A DNA stretch of 64,000 nt from TMED14 sp002167805. Lineage in GTDB: Bacteria > Bacteroidota > Bacteroidia > Flavobacteriales > Schleiferiaceae. Numbering within the stretch: the first letter of the stretch is position 1; each line of letters starts with the position of its first letter. Positions 27,440 through 37,200 of the stretch are shown here, in pieces. The stretch lies in NCBI GenBank assembly GCA_965655795.1, contig CBFHHY010000001.1, forward strand, positions 1-64,000. The letters are read 5' to 3'. The position numbers and the translations under genes were made by a program. The notes under the pieces are model-generated. The model worked only from the letters and a program-made list of their open reading frames with translations. It was not told the origin of the DNA and ran no database searches.

Positions 27440-27496
27440 CGTCCCGCTAACGGAAATCGGGCAAAATCTCGATTTAATTAAAAAAATTCAAAAGCG

Positions 27497-27751
27497 ATGA
27501 AAGAAGGAATTCACCCAACTAATTACCGCGAATGTGCTTTCAAAGATATGAGTACTGGCGATGTTACCATAATAAGGAGCTGTGCTCCATCAAAAGAATC
27601 AATAAAGGTTGATGGAAATGAGTATCCTTTAGTAAAAATGGAAGTCTCATCATATTCACATCCTTACTATACAGGAAAACAAAAATTATTGGATACAGCA
27701 GGTAGAGTTGATAAATTCCGTAGCCGTTACGGTAAGTTATCAAAGGAATAG
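27497..27751 (+). CDS. rpmE2: 50S ribosomal protein L31 type B
   Basis: An 84-residue type B L31. It begins MKEGIHPTNYRECAFKDMST and ends with the typical VDKFRSRYGK tail. It lacks the paired CxxC zinc motifs of type A L31 (only isolated Cys13 and Cys29), as expected for the zinc-independent type B. It probably heads the rpmE2-glmU-like-lon-porQ-cmk run, with gaps of 8-14 bases between genes. Confidence 0.96.
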   Translation: MKEGIHPTNYRECAFKDMSTGDVTIIRSCAPSKESIKVDGNEYPLVKMEVSSYSHPYYTGKQKLLDTAGRVDKFRSRYGKLSKE

Positions 27752-27765
27752 CTTAATTTCGGTTC

Positions 27766-28917
27766 ATGGACATAGTTTTCCACGACGGACCTGAATACGA
27801 AACATTAAAGCCTTTAACTTGGACTCGGCCAGTCGCTGATCTGAGAATAGGTTCATTAACCATTTCACAGAAATGGTTGAAAATCCTTAAAGCAAAGAAT
27901 TTTTCATTCTCAACTGCAAATCATTTAAAAATCAAATTCCCGGAAAGAAAAGGTGATCTTCATTTGAGAGGAGGTTTGCTTCCTTGTCATGAATTAATAC
28001 AAGCAATAAATTCTTTAAAAGATGGTGAAATTCTTGTTTCTGGAGAAGATTGGTTAGCGCACAGGAATGGTGAAAAAAGAATAGCCTACTCAGGAGTTTA
28101 TCATTTGGTAAAACGACCTGAGAATATCTTTTCGTGGAACAAAGAACAATTAGAATTTGATTTTGATTTATTGACTGCGGGGCGTAAATCTGAGCCAATT
28201 CCCGCTTCGAATCAGGTTTTTGGAGAAAGGATATTTTTGGAAAGGGGAGTTGATATCAAGGCCTCTACATTAAATTCCGAGGAAGGATCTATTTATTTAG
28301 CAGAGGGTTCTAAAATTATGCCAGGTTCAATGATCCACGGAGGGCTCTCTCTGGGGAAATCCAGTACATTGAAATTAGGAACTAAAATATATGGTGCTAC
28401 AACTATAGGTCCTCACTCTAAGGTTGGAGGAGAAATAAATAATTCTGTGGTATGGGGATTTTCTAATAAAGCTCATGATGGATTCATGGGTAATGCTGTC
28501 TTGGGACAGTGGTGTAATATTGGAGCGGGATCGAGTAACTCTAACTTAAAAAATAACTATGATGAAATCAAGTTATTTTCATACCTATCTCGGAGTTTCA
28601 ACCCTACAGGACTGCAGTTTTGTGGATTAATAATGGCAGATCATAGTAAATGCGCAATTAACACTTCATTTAATTCAGGCACTGTGGTTGGCGTTTCATG
28701 TAATATTTTTGGATCAGGCTTTCCTCGTAATTTTTTACCCGATTTTTCATGGGGAGGACCACAAGGACTGAAGGAGTATTCTCTTGAAAAGGCTCATTTA
28801 ACTGCAAAAAAGGTTATGTCGAGAAGAAATATGGAATATAATCAAACAGAAAGCGACATCTTGTCAGCTATTTTTTCTCACACCTCAGAATTTCGCGGTG
28901 GCACGGGTCTTGCCTAG
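27766..28917 (+). CDS. GlmU-like putative sugar nucleotidyltransferase
   Basis: A 383-residue Bacteroidota protein with a divergent nucleotidyltransferase-like N terminus (LKPLTWTRPVADLRIGSLTI in place of the usual GxGTRL loop) and a C-terminal left-handed beta-helix (about 180-330) with hexapeptide-type repeats. Homologues are annotated as GlmU family or putative sugar nucleotidyltransferases. The absence of the standard G-rich nucleotide loop makes classical GlmU activity uncertain. It sits between rpmE2 and lon, an order recurrent in the phylum. Confidence 0.82.
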   Translation: MDIVFHDGPEYETLKPLTWTRPVADLRIGSLTISQKWLKILKAKNFSFSTANHLKIKFPERKGDLHLRGGLLPCHELIQAINSLKDGEILVSGEDWLAHRNGEKRIAYSGVYHLVKRPENIFSWNKEQLEFDFDLLTAGRKSEPIPASNQVFGERIFLERGVDIKASTLNSEEGSIYLAEGSKIMPGSMIHGGLSLGKSSTLKLGTKIYGATTIGPHSKVGGEINNSVVWGFSNKAHDGFMGNAVLGQWCNIGAGSSNSNLKNNYDEIKLFSYLSRSFNPTGLQFCGLIMADHSKCAINTSFNSGTVVGVSCNIFGSGFPRNFLPDFSWGGPQGLKEYSLEKAHLTAKKVMSRRNMEYNQTESDILSAIFSHTSEFRGGTGLA

Positions 28918-28925
28918 TCTATAGT

Positions 28926-31361
28926 ATGGAAAGAACCTCATTCTCTCTTCTTTCAGAAGAAACTGATTTTATTCCCTTAATTACCAATGAGGAGGATAAT
29001 AGCATACCAGATAGTGATTTACAGGAGGAAATATCAATACTACCATTAAGAAATACTGTTCAATTTCCAGGAGTGGTATCTCCAATTACTGCGGGTAGGG
29101 ATAAAAGTATCAAACTGGTACAGGGTGCACAGAGAGGTAAAAAATTATTTGGGGTATTAGCTCAAAAGGACCCTGATACAGAAACTCCTAATGGTGAGCA
29201 TTTGTTCGCGGTTGGGACCCTTGTTCAAATGGTAAAGTCATTTAAGATGCCAGATGGCAATATTACTGCGATACTTCAAGGAAAAAGAAGGTTTAAAATT
29301 GTTGAAATAATTAGTGAAGAACCCTTTCTAAAGGCAAAAGTTGAATACCTGAAGGATATTAAACCACCAAAAAGTACTGAGTTTCGCGCTTTAGTGCAAC
29401 ATATTCGGGAAATGGCTATGGATATTATTCAGGAGTCTCCTAATATTCCTACTGAGGCTCAAATTGCAGTGAAAAATATAGAATCAGATACATTTTTGAT
29501 ACATTTCATTGCAAGTAATATGAATCTTGATGTTGAGAAAAAGCAGGCAATTTTAGAGGAAAATAATATTGAAAAGCGAACGAATTCTGTTCTAAAACAT
29601 ATCAGTTATGAGAAACATTTACTCGAGGTGAAAAATGATATTGCCAATCGAGTTCGTACAGAATTTGATCAGCAGCAAAGAGAGTATTTTCTTCAGCAGC
29701 AAATGAAGACCATTCAAGAAGAGTTGGGGGGAGTAAGTAACGAAGCGGAGTTTCAAATAATGAAGGATCGGGCTGATAAAATGGATTGGCCTGAACAAGC
29801 AAGACAACAATTTGATAAAGAGTTACAGCGTCTTCAGAGAATGAATCCACAGGTTCCGGACTTTGGGATTCAAAGAAATTACCTAGAATTTCTTTTGGAT
29901 TTGCCTTGGGATAATTTATCAACCCAGCCAATTCGATTATCCAAGGCCAGAAGAATATTAGATCGTGATCATTTCGGATTAGAGAAAGTCAAAGAAAGAC
30001 TGCTTGAGCATTTAGCTGTCTTGAAACTGAAGGGAGATATGCGGAGTCCGATACTATGTTTGCACGGCCCTCCAGGAGTTGGAAAAACCTCTTTGGGTAA
30101 GTCAATTGCAGAGGCATTAGGTAGGGATTATGTAAGAATGTCTTTAGGAGGCTTGAGAGACGAGTCAGAAATTAGAGGACATAGGAAAACATACATCGGT
30201 GCAATGGCTGGGCGCATACTTCAATTAATAAAAAAGTCAAAGTCCTCAAATCCTGTTTTTGTCCTAGATGAAATCGATAAATTGAGTTACGGCGCTCAAG
30301 GTGATCCGTCGAGTGCTCTCTTGGAAGTACTAGATCCAGAGCAAAATAAAACATTTTATGATAATTACCTGGAAATGGGATACGACTTATCTAAGGTTCT
30401 TTTTATTGCAACAGCGAACAACATTTCATCAGTCCAGCCTGCTTTAAGAGACAGAATGGAACTTATAGAGGTTAATGGGTATACTTTGGAGGAGAAGGAA
30501 CAAATTGGCAAAAAGTACTTGTTGCCAAAACAACTCAGTGATCATGGAATGCCCAAGGATTCCGTAAAAATTGCGAAGCCTCAAATGATTGATCTGATTG
30601 ATAAATATACTCGTGAGTCAGGGGTGAGGAATTTGAATCGTGAACTTGGTAAGATGGTTAGAAAGGCAGCCTTGGCAAAAGCAGAAAAAAAACAATTCCC
30701 TACCCCAATTTCATCTTCATCAATTAAAGAGATACTTGGAACACCTAAGTTTGATAGAGATCTTTATCAGGGGAATGAGATAGCAGGCGTCGTTACTGGC
30801 TTGGCATGGACTCCAGTAGGCGGTGATATTTTATTTATTGAATCTAGTATTTCTCCAGGCTCAGGTAAATTGAATATTACAGGTAATTTGGGAGATGTCA
30901 TGAAAGAGTCTGCCTCAATTGCTTTAGCATACTTGAAAGGAAATTCACTCAGATATAATTTAAATAATAACTTATTCACGAAATATGATGTACATATTCA
31001 TGTTCCAGAAGGTGCGATTCCAAAGGACGGCCCATCAGCAGGAATTGCCTTGTTAACTGCCTTAACATCTTTATTCACTCAAAAGAAAGTAATAAATAAA
31101 CTCGCCCTCAGCGGTGAGATAACATTGAGAGGTAAGGTTTTACCTGTTGGTGGTATTCGCGAAAAAATACTTGCCGCCAAGCGATCGGGGATAAAAAATA
31201 TAATATTATCTGAGGGGAATAAAAAGGATGTACATGACATACCCTCAAAGTATTTAAATGGAATGAATTTCAATTATGTTAATGAAATGAATGAAGTAAT
31301 AGATAAAGCAATACTATCTCAAAGAGTCAAAAACGCCAAGGAATTACTTATCAAGAGTTAA
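28926..31361 (+). CDS. lon: ATP-dependent protease Lon
   Basis: An 811-residue cytosolic AAA+ serine protease that degrades misfolded and regulatory proteins. The N-terminal substrate-binding domain (about 38-230) begins ISILPLRNTVQFPGVV. The AAA+ module has Walker A GPPGVGKTS and Walker B VFVLDEIDK. The protease domain has catalytic Ser in PKDGPSAGIAL and Lys in GKVLPVGGIREKILAAKR. The length is typical. porQ starts 9 bases later. Confidence 0.97.
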   Translation: MERTSFSLLSEETDFIPLITNEEDNSIPDSDLQEEISILPLRNTVQFPGVVSPITAGRDKSIKLVQGAQRGKKLFGVLAQKDPDTETPNGEHLFAVGTLVQMVKSFKMPDGNITAILQGKRRFKIVEIISEEPFLKAKVEYLKDIKPPKSTEFRALVQHIREMAMDIIQESPNIPTEAQIAVKNIESDTFLIHFIASNMNLDVEKKQAILEENNIEKRTNSVLKHISYEKHLLEVKNDIANRVRTEFDQQQREYFLQQQMKTIQEELGGVSNEAEFQIMKDRADKMDWPEQARQQFDKELQRLQRMNPQVPDFGIQRNYLEFLLDLPWDNLSTQPIRLSKARRILDRDHFGLEKVKERLLEHLAVLKLKGDMRSPILCLHGPPGVGKTSLGKSIAEALGRDYVRMSLGGLRDESEIRGHRKTYIGAMAGRILQLIKKSKSSNPVFVLDEIDKLSYGAQGDPSSALLEVLDPEQNKTFYDNYLEMGYDLSKVLFIATANNISSVQPALRDRMELIEVNGYTLEEKEQIGKKYLLPKQLSDHGMPKDSVKIAKPQMIDLIDKYTRESGVRNLNRELGKMVRKAALAKAEKKQFPTPISSSSIKEILGTPKFDRDLYQGNEIAGVVTGLAWTPVGGDILFIESSISPGSGKLNITGNLGDVMKESASIALAYLKGNSLRYNLNNNLFTKYDVHIHVPEGAIPKDGPSAGIALLTALTSLFTQKKVINKLALSGEITLRGKVLPVGGIREKILAAKRSGIKNIILSEGNKKDVHDIPSKYLNGMNFNYVNEMNEVIDKAILSQRVKNAKELLIKS

Positions 31362-31370
31362 CTTGTCCTT

Positions 31371-32462
31371 ATGAAATGGGTGCCAAAATATTTAGTAGCT
31401 TTTTTTTTAATTATATTTTTTTCTGGCCCAATATTTTGTCAGCTAGCTGTTAGCTCGTCTTTCTCAACTCTCGAGAGTTTTGGATCTGCTCGATTATTAG
31501 CATTAGGTTCAAGTGCTGCTGCTCATCCTGCAGACATATCTTTTTCTGCTTTAAATCCTGCATGTTTGAATTCATCTCATATTAACCAATGGTCAATCAC
31601 CTCTCAAAATAGAATTGGAGGAATTTATCAAGGATCATTGACAATAGGTCTTCCAGGTAATTTATTTAAAAATAAATTTTCTAAACGAAAAAAGCCATTA
31701 AATGCTCAAAGGGGAGGACTGGATTTTACTCCAAATAGAGTTTTTCTCTCTTTTGGTGCGGATTATTTAAGCAGCGGTCAACTTGAACAAAGAGATGCCA
31801 ATGGAAATTTATTAGGTCTTTTTTATGCGAGTGAGGTAACTCCTCGGCTTGCATTTTCTTTAGATTATGGAAAATTATCTCTGGGTTTTGGAGCAAAATT
31901 GCCAATTATTTCTTACGGTGTCTTTACTTCTCAAGCAATAGCAGCTGATTTTGGAATGCTATGGTCAACTGACTCATCAAGAAAACAAATTGCATTCGTT
32001 CTGAGAAATGTTGGTAGAAATTTTGAATATTTCTCACTTCAGCGAGAAAGATTGCCTTTAAACCTTCAAATATCTTTTAGTCAAAAACTTCAACATGCTC
32101 CATTTCGTTTAAATATCACCTATGAGAATATCCAAAATTGGAATTTACAATATTTAGATCCGCAGTTGATGGTTATTGACCCATTAACAGGAACCATTAC
32201 ATACGAAAAACTTCCATGGTATAATAATTTTTTTAGACATATATCCTCCAGTGTTGAAGCCCAGTTGGGAGGAAGGTTATTTTTACAATTGGGTTATGAT
32301 TTTCGCAGGCAAATGGAGAATCGAATAACCTCAAGAAGAGTTAGTGCTGGCGTTAGTACAGGTGTCACGTTTAAAGCGGGAAAAATGGAATTTCAATTTG
32401 GAAGTTCATTGTATAATATAGCAGGTAGAGCTAATCAATTTTCTTTAATAAGGTCGTTTTAA
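31371..32462 (+). CDS. porQ: type IX secretion system protein PorQ
   Basis: A 363-residue outer-membrane barrel with a signal peptide (about 1-24, ending FCQ). The conserved start of the mature protein, SFSTLESFGSARLLALGSSAAAHP, and the later LSLGFGAKLPI and FVLRNVGRNFEY strands match PorQ, a component of the type IX secretion machinery that works with PorV/PorU/PorZ in processing and attaching cargo. Adjacency to cmk (2-base gap) is a conserved feature of porQ loci. It implies that the T9SS is functional and fits with the T9SS cargo at 41715. Confidence 0.9.
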   Translation: MKWVPKYLVAFFLIIFFSGPIFCQLAVSSSFSTLESFGSARLLALGSSAAAHPADISFSALNPACLNSSHINQWSITSQNRIGGIYQGSLTIGLPGNLFKNKFSKRKKPLNAQRGGLDFTPNRVFLSFGADYLSSGQLEQRDANGNLLGLFYASEVTPRLAFSLDYGKLSLGFGAKLPIISYGVFTSQAIAADFGMLWSTDSSRKQIAFVLRNVGRNFEYFSLQRERLPLNLQISFSQKLQHAPFRLNITYENIQNWNLQYLDPQLMVIDPLTGTITYEKLPWYNNFFRHISSSVEAQLGGRLFLQLGYDFRRQMENRITSRRVSAGVSTGVTFKAGKMEFQFGSSLYNIAGRANQFSLIRSF

Positions 32463-32464
32463 TT

Positions 32465-33148
32465 ATGATTATTGCAATTGATGGTTATTCGTCTACCGGT
32501 AAAAGTTCATTAGCGAAAAAGCTTGCTGTTCATTTTGGTTTTTTATATGTTGATTCTGGTGCAATGTACCGTATGGTAGCTCTAACGGTTCTAAGAGAAG
32601 GATGGGTGAATGACAAGAATGAACTTAATGATGAATTAATTAAAAAGAGATTACCGGTCATGCATTTTGCATTTGATCAAGATTTAGATGGTAATAATAT
32701 TTCAATATTAAATGGAGAATTAGTAGAATTGGACATAAGAACAATGGAGGTTAATTCAATAGTATCAAAAATTTCAAGTTTGCCTTTTGTTAGGTCTCAG
32801 TTGGTATCCCAGCAGCAGAAAATGGCACATGGTAAAAATATTGTCATGGATGGACGTGATATCGGGACCAAAGTTTTTCCCAATGCAGATTTAAAATTAT
32901 TTATGAAGGCAGATGATGATATTCGCGCTAAAAGAAGGCTAAAGGATTTAAGATCTAATGGTGATATTAATGTAACAATTGATGAAGTTAGAGCAAATTT
33001 GATTCAAAGAGATCGTGATGATGAGTCTAGAGAAAATTCTCCTTTAATAAAGGCTAAGGACGCTATTATCATAGATAATTCGAATCAAACGCCTGATCAG
33101 GTTTTTGGTTTCGTTTCCAAGTTAGTTAATCAGAGGTTAAATATCTGA
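32465..33148 (+). CDS. cmk: cytidylate kinase
   Basis: A 227-residue CMP/dCMP kinase. The P-loop GYSSTGKSS lies at 7-15, followed by YVDSGAMYRMVAL, the NMP-binding region, VMDGRDIGTKVFPNADLK near 135-150 and the basic lid RLKDLRSNG. It completes the porQ-cmk unit, and its 3' end overlaps the convergent psd gene by 12 bases. Confidence 0.97.
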   Translation: MIIAIDGYSSTGKSSLAKKLAVHFGFLYVDSGAMYRMVALTVLREGWVNDKNELNDELIKKRLPVMHFAFDQDLDGNNISILNGELVELDIRTMEVNSIVSKISSLPFVRSQLVSQQQKMAHGKNIVMDGRDIGTKVFPNADLKLFMKADDDIRAKRRLKDLRSNGDINVTIDEVRANLIQRDRDDESRENSPLIKAKDAIIIDNSNQTPDQVFGFVSKLVNQRLNI

Positions 33149-33805
33149 GTCCTCTAAAACCCGTGCAATAACTGTTTCCCCTCCAATAGGTTTATCACCA
33201 ATTTTTACCATTATTTCAGAATTCAAGGGTAAAAAAATATCCATTCTTGAACCAAATCGTATGAAGCCAAATTCCTCTCCTGCTTGCAGTTGATTATTTG
33301 GTTTGCAATAAATCGCTATTCTTCTTGCAACTGCGCCTGCAATCTGACGGAATAATACAGGACCTGTAATTTGATTTTCCATTACTACAGATGTTCTTTC
33401 ATTTAACAATGATGACTTTGGATTCCATGCAACTAAGTATTTCCCTGGATGGTAATTGGTATAGACTACTTTTCCAGATATTGGAGCCCTATTCACATGA
33501 ACATTGAAAGGAGACATAAATATGGATATTAAAATCCGTTTATCTTTTAGATATTCATGCTCAATGCATTCTTCAATAATTACAATTTTGCCATCTGCAG
33601 GTGCTATAATTTCATTAATATTAGAAGTTGTAATTCTTTTAGGGTTTCGAAAAAATTGCAAGACCAAAAAATAAAGAGCTATTGCAAAGCCTAAATAAAA
33701 TTGACTTACCCACTCAGGAAGATGTAATTTTTGAATAAAAAAATACAAAAGAGTGAGTAAAATTAGTGTGATGAATAAGGGTTTTCTGCCTTCGCGGTGG
33801 ATCAT
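33137..33805 (-). CDS. psd: phosphatidylserine decarboxylase (short PSD-A type)
   Basis: A 222-residue membrane-associated enzyme making phosphatidylethanolamine. Two N-terminal hydrophobic segments (13-50) precede the catalytic domain with IAPADGKIVII, FMSPFNVHVNRAPISG and the autocleavage site FGSR near 205, where Ser becomes the pyruvoyl group and yields small alpha and larger beta chains. It overlaps cdsA by four bases (ATGA), and both work in the same phospholipid pathway. Confidence 0.95.
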   Translation of the reverse strand: MIHREGRKPLFITLILLTLLYFFIQKLHLPEWVSQFYLGFAIALYFLVLQFFRNPKRITTSNINEIIAPADGKIVIIEECIEHEYLKDKRILISIFMSPFNVHVNRAPISGKVVYTNYHPGKYLVAWNPKSSLLNERTSVVMENQITGPVLFRQIAGAVARRIAIYCKPNNQLQAGEEFGFIRFGSRMDIFLPLNSEIMVKIGDKPIGGETVIARVLEDSDI

Positions 33806-34455
33806 GATATTAAGATATAAGATTGAAAAACTTGAACCAAGATTACAGATAGTAAAAAGCTATCAAAACGATCTAATGCTCCACCATGTCCTGGTAAGAA
33901 TGTGCCAGAGTCTTTTACACCTGCCAATCGCTTGAATTTAGAACCTATCAGATCTCCTAAAGGAGCAGAAATGGAAATTGTCAAAGGCAATGCCCATGAT
34001 ATTCTTTGCCATGAATTTATCGACTTGAATTCCGACATCGGATCTATGAAATTGAGAGAAAAACAACCTATTAGTAGAGTACAAATAAAGCCAATAGCTG
34101 CTCCTTCTATTGTCTTATTTGGAGAAATGGAGGGCGCTAGTGAGTTTTTCCCAAAAAATTTCCCACCGAAAAAAGCCATAGAATCACTTATCCAGATTAA
34201 GCCAAAAATTATAAATAAAATCGATAAATTATCAATATTAGAATAGTAGGATATTGACCAGGTTGAGTAACTAGCATGGCTCACATATATGATTCCAAAT
34301 ATTTTTTCCCAAACTTTTAATTTTTCCATCTTGATAAATTCGACACAGACAAGTAACAATGGAATAAAAAGCAGGTAGGGTGACCAGTTTTGAGCATTAC
34401 AAATCCAAAATATGGCAAGACCATATATAATTCCCCAAAATATTCTTTGAATCAT
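33802..34455 (-). CDS. cdsA: phosphatidate cytidylyltransferase
   Basis: A 217-residue integral membrane enzyme that makes CDP-diacylglycerol from phosphatidic acid and CTP. The C-terminal signature SAPLGDLIGSKFKRLAGVKD followed by PGHGGALDRFDS carries the metal-binding Asp residues. It has fewer transmembrane segments than the longer Proteobacterial enzyme, but this length is common in Bacteroidota. It is coupled by four-base overlaps to the LUD gene upstream and psd downstream. Confidence 0.96.
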   Translation of the reverse strand: MIQRIFWGIIYGLAIFWICNAQNWSPYLLFIPLLLVCVEFIKMEKLKVWEKIFGIIYVSHASYSTWSISYYSNIDNLSILFIIFGLIWISDSMAFFGGKFFGKNSLAPSISPNKTIEGAAIGFICTLLIGCFSLNFIDPMSEFKSINSWQRISWALPLTISISAPLGDLIGSKFKRLAGVKDSGTFLPGHGGALDRFDSFLLSVILVQVFQSYILIS

Positions 34456-35090
34456 TTTAAACTGGTGAAAAGATGGTCTTCCATTAAGAAAAAATATATT
34501 TGACGATCTTTATTTGGATCAACTTTTGCTTGCATCACACTTTCATCCATTTTGCCTTTTAAGGTTATAATAGCTTTAGGCCTTTGATCTCTATGGGATT
34601 TATTTATCGCAGACATTCCATCTGACAGAGATTTAACTACCTGCGATACTTTGGCAAAAACCAAATGAATAGAAGGCAGCTGAGCAAATTTAAGTCCGGC
34701 TGTCTGTATATCAGATATCATAATTCCTCCGGTTTGAGCAATCGCTGCATGGCAGGTCGTTACCATAGCATTGGCATCTAACGGATTCTCTCGTGAAACT
34801 GTTAACCCAGCTTTTTGAAACCAAAAAATTAATTCGGATTCGGGCATGAAAAAATGAGTCTCTCCAAATTCTTCTGATGCATCTTTTAAATGATCAATTA
34901 TCTCTTCTTCATTGCCACAATACACAAAATAGCCTCCCCCGTCCGTAAACTTTTTTACAAATGTCAAATCTACTGGGTCATCATTAACAGAAACAAATCG
35001 AGCAACGGAGTCTCTGGGCTCCGAAACACTGTGTTCGGGAGCCCCGCTTAATATTGAAAAAAATTTTCCAAAAAGTCCAGCCATTGTCAA
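34452..35090 (-). CDS. LUD (LutC/YkgG) domain protein
   Basis: A 212-residue protein of the LUD family, which includes LutC of the lactate utilisation complex. The C-terminal half has the family core with MVTTCHAAIAQTGGIMI near 127-143 and LPSIHLVFAKVSQVV. No lutA or lutB neighbour is present. It lies between ftsH and cdsA, an order conserved in Bacteroidota, so a lactate role is not indicated. Function unknown. Confidence 0.85.
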   Translation of the reverse strand: MTMAGLFGKFFSILSGAPEHSVSEPRDSVARFVSVNDDPVDLTFVKKFTDGGGYFVYCGNEEEIIDHLKDASEEFGETHFFMPESELIFWFQKAGLTVSRENPLDANAMVTTCHAAIAQTGGIMISDIQTAGLKFAQLPSIHLVFAKVSQVVKSLSDGMSAINKSHRDQRPKAIITLKGKMDESVMQAKVDPNKDRQIYFFLMEDHLFTSLK

Positions 35091-35148
35091 GAATTACCCT
35101 GAAAATTAGTAAATCTAATTCGTTTTATTGCAGTTCCTTGTAAAAGAA

Positions 35149-37182
35149 TTAGGACTCCTCATCACCGTTTGGTTTTAATGGTGATTTTTTCTTTCGAGTA
35201 ACTACTTTTTTTTTGGATTCTGCGTTCAAAGAAGCTTGAATTTTCTCCTCAGAAGTTAGCCATTTTCGTTTCCCAAAAATTGCTTCTAAATTTTCCTTGA
35301 AAATTACCTCATTTTTTAATAGATCTTCAGCTAGTAATTGTAGTTTGTCGATATTTTCATTTATCAGGTTTTTAGCTCTGTTATATTGACTTTCTATGAT
35401 TTTGGATATTTCTTGATCAATTATTTGAGCTGTTTTTTCACTGTAAGGTTTGTCAAATTGGTATTCGCTTTGCCCCGTTGAATCATAATAAGTGACATTT
35501 CCAATTTCTTCATTTAATCCATAGATTGAAACGATTGCTTTTGCTTGTTTCGTAACTTTTTCAAGATCACTTAGCGCTCCTGTTGTTATTTCTTGGAATA
35601 CAACTTCTTCAGCAGCTCTTCCGCCCATCGTGGCGCACATTTCGTCTAAAAGTTGATTTGTAGAATTTAACTGTCTCTCTTCTGGAAGATACCACGCTGC
35701 ACCTAGGGATCTTCCTCTTGGGACAATAGTAACTTTTACCAACGGTGAAGCATGCTCTAATAACCAACTTACAGTTGCATGTCCTGCTTCATGATAGGCA
35801 ATAACTCTTTTCTCTTCTGGAGTGATAATTTTACTTTTCTTTTCCATCCCACCTATAATCCGATCAACGGCATCCAAGAAATCTTGTTTTTCCACTTTTT
35901 TCTTATTCTTTCTTGCAGCTACCAAGGCTGCCTCATTACAAACATTCGCAATATCTGCTCCTGAAAAGCCAGGAGTTTGACGCGCTAGGAATTGGACATC
36001 TAATGTTTTACTATGTTTTAGTGGCTTTAGGTGTACATCAAAAATTTCTTTTCTTTCTTTAAATTCAGGTAAGTCAACATAAACAACCCTGTCAAACCTT
36101 CCTGCTCTCATCAAAGCTCGATCAAGTATATCTGCTCTATTTGTGGCTCCCATGACAATTACGTGTTCATTGGTCCCAAAGCCATCCATTTCAGTAAGAA
36201 GTTGATTTAAAGTATTTTCTCTTTCATCATTTCCCCCATTGATATTGGATTTGCCTCGAGCACGTCCAATTGCATCTATTTCGTCGATAAAAATGATGCT
36301 AGGTGATTTTTCTTTTGCCTGTTTAAATAAATCTCTTACTCTACTTGCTCCAACACCAACGAACATTTCAACAAAATCTGAGCCGCTCAAAGAAAAAAAT
36401 GGGACTTTGGCCTCTCCTGCTACGGCTTTTGCCAATAACGTTTTTCCCGTTCCTGGAGGTCCTGAAAGCAATACTCCTTTGGGAATCTTACCTCCAAGAT
36501 TTGTATATTTCGTTGGGTTCTTAAGAAAGTCAACAACTTCTAGTACTTCATCTTTAGCACCTTCCATCCCAGCAACATTCTGAAATGTGATTCGAACCTC
36601 AGCATCCGCATCAAACATTTGGGCTTTTGACTTACCTATATTAAATATTTGCGCGCCTGGACCGCCACCTGAACCGCCACCCATTCGTCTCATCATGAAA
36701 AACCAGAAAAATGCTATTAGAGCAAATGGAACTATCCAAGATAAAACTTCTGTCCAATAGTTCGTTTCTGTTTTATGCTGGACATTAACTTCTCCAAACT
36801 GAGTTTTGACATCCGGGTTTTCATCATAAAAACGCCAGATTTTTTCTTCAAAATTGTCTCCTGCCGTAAATTGGTAATGGGGTCCGGGGTTTGGCGAGTC
36901 TCCAAAAGTTGTTTTTGAGATTTCTTTGTAGTCCTCGTTTGAAGCCAAAGTATCCATGTCTAAATAAACTAAAACATGGTTTTTGTTTACAATTTCTACC
37001 AGAGAAACATGTCCCTTTGAAATTTTTTCCTTCAGGTCGCTAAAGTTGGAATCGAGAGTTTGACCTGAATAATTATTGGAAAAAAATTGTAATGCCAAAA
37101 GCCCAACAAATATTGAGAGGTATATCCAGCTAAGTCCAAATTTTGGTAATCCTGGTTTCTTTTTAGGTTCCTTTTTACTCAT
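35149..37182 (-). CDS. ftsH: ATP-dependent zinc metalloprotease FtsH
   Basis: A 677-residue membrane-anchored AAA+ protease that degrades membrane and regulatory proteins. Transmembrane segments lie at about 17-34 and 145-165 around an extracytoplasmic domain. Walker A GPPGTGKT is near 247, Walker B IIFIDEIDAIG near 302, the second region of homology AGRFDR near 362, and the zinc motif HEAGH near 470. The C terminus is basic (KKKVVTRKKKSPLK). It follows rsfS by 18 bases and precedes the LUD gene. Confidence 0.97.
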   Translation of the reverse strand: MSKKEPKKKPGLPKFGLSWIYLSIFVGLLALQFFSNNYSGQTLDSNFSDLKEKISKGHVSLVEIVNKNHVLVYLDMDTLASNEDYKEISKTTFGDSPNPGPHYQFTAGDNFEEKIWRFYDENPDVKTQFGEVNVQHKTETNYWTEVLSWIVPFALIAFFWFFMMRRMGGGSGGGPGAQIFNIGKSKAQMFDADAEVRITFQNVAGMEGAKDEVLEVVDFLKNPTKYTNLGGKIPKGVLLSGPPGTGKTLLAKAVAGEAKVPFFSLSGSDFVEMFVGVGASRVRDLFKQAKEKSPSIIFIDEIDAIGRARGKSNINGGNDERENTLNQLLTEMDGFGTNEHVIVMGATNRADILDRALMRAGRFDRVVYVDLPEFKERKEIFDVHLKPLKHSKTLDVQFLARQTPGFSGADIANVCNEAALVAARKNKKKVEKQDFLDAVDRIIGGMEKKSKIITPEEKRVIAYHEAGHATVSWLLEHASPLVKVTIVPRGRSLGAAWYLPEERQLNSTNQLLDEMCATMGGRAAEEVVFQEITTGALSDLEKVTKQAKAIVSIYGLNEEIGNVTYYDSTGQSEYQFDKPYSEKTAQIIDQEISKIIESQYNRAKNLINENIDKLQLLAEDLLKNEVIFKENLEAIFGKRKWLTSEEKIQASLNAESKKKVVTRKKKSPLKPNGDEES

Positions 37183-37200
37183 ATTACTTGTACTATAACC

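Noticed and set aside
33902..34246. A 114-codon plus-strand frame
   Set aside because: It is antisense to cdsA, which has its full signature.
36239..36583. A 114-codon plus-strand frame
   Set aside because: It is antisense to the ftsH AAA+ domain.
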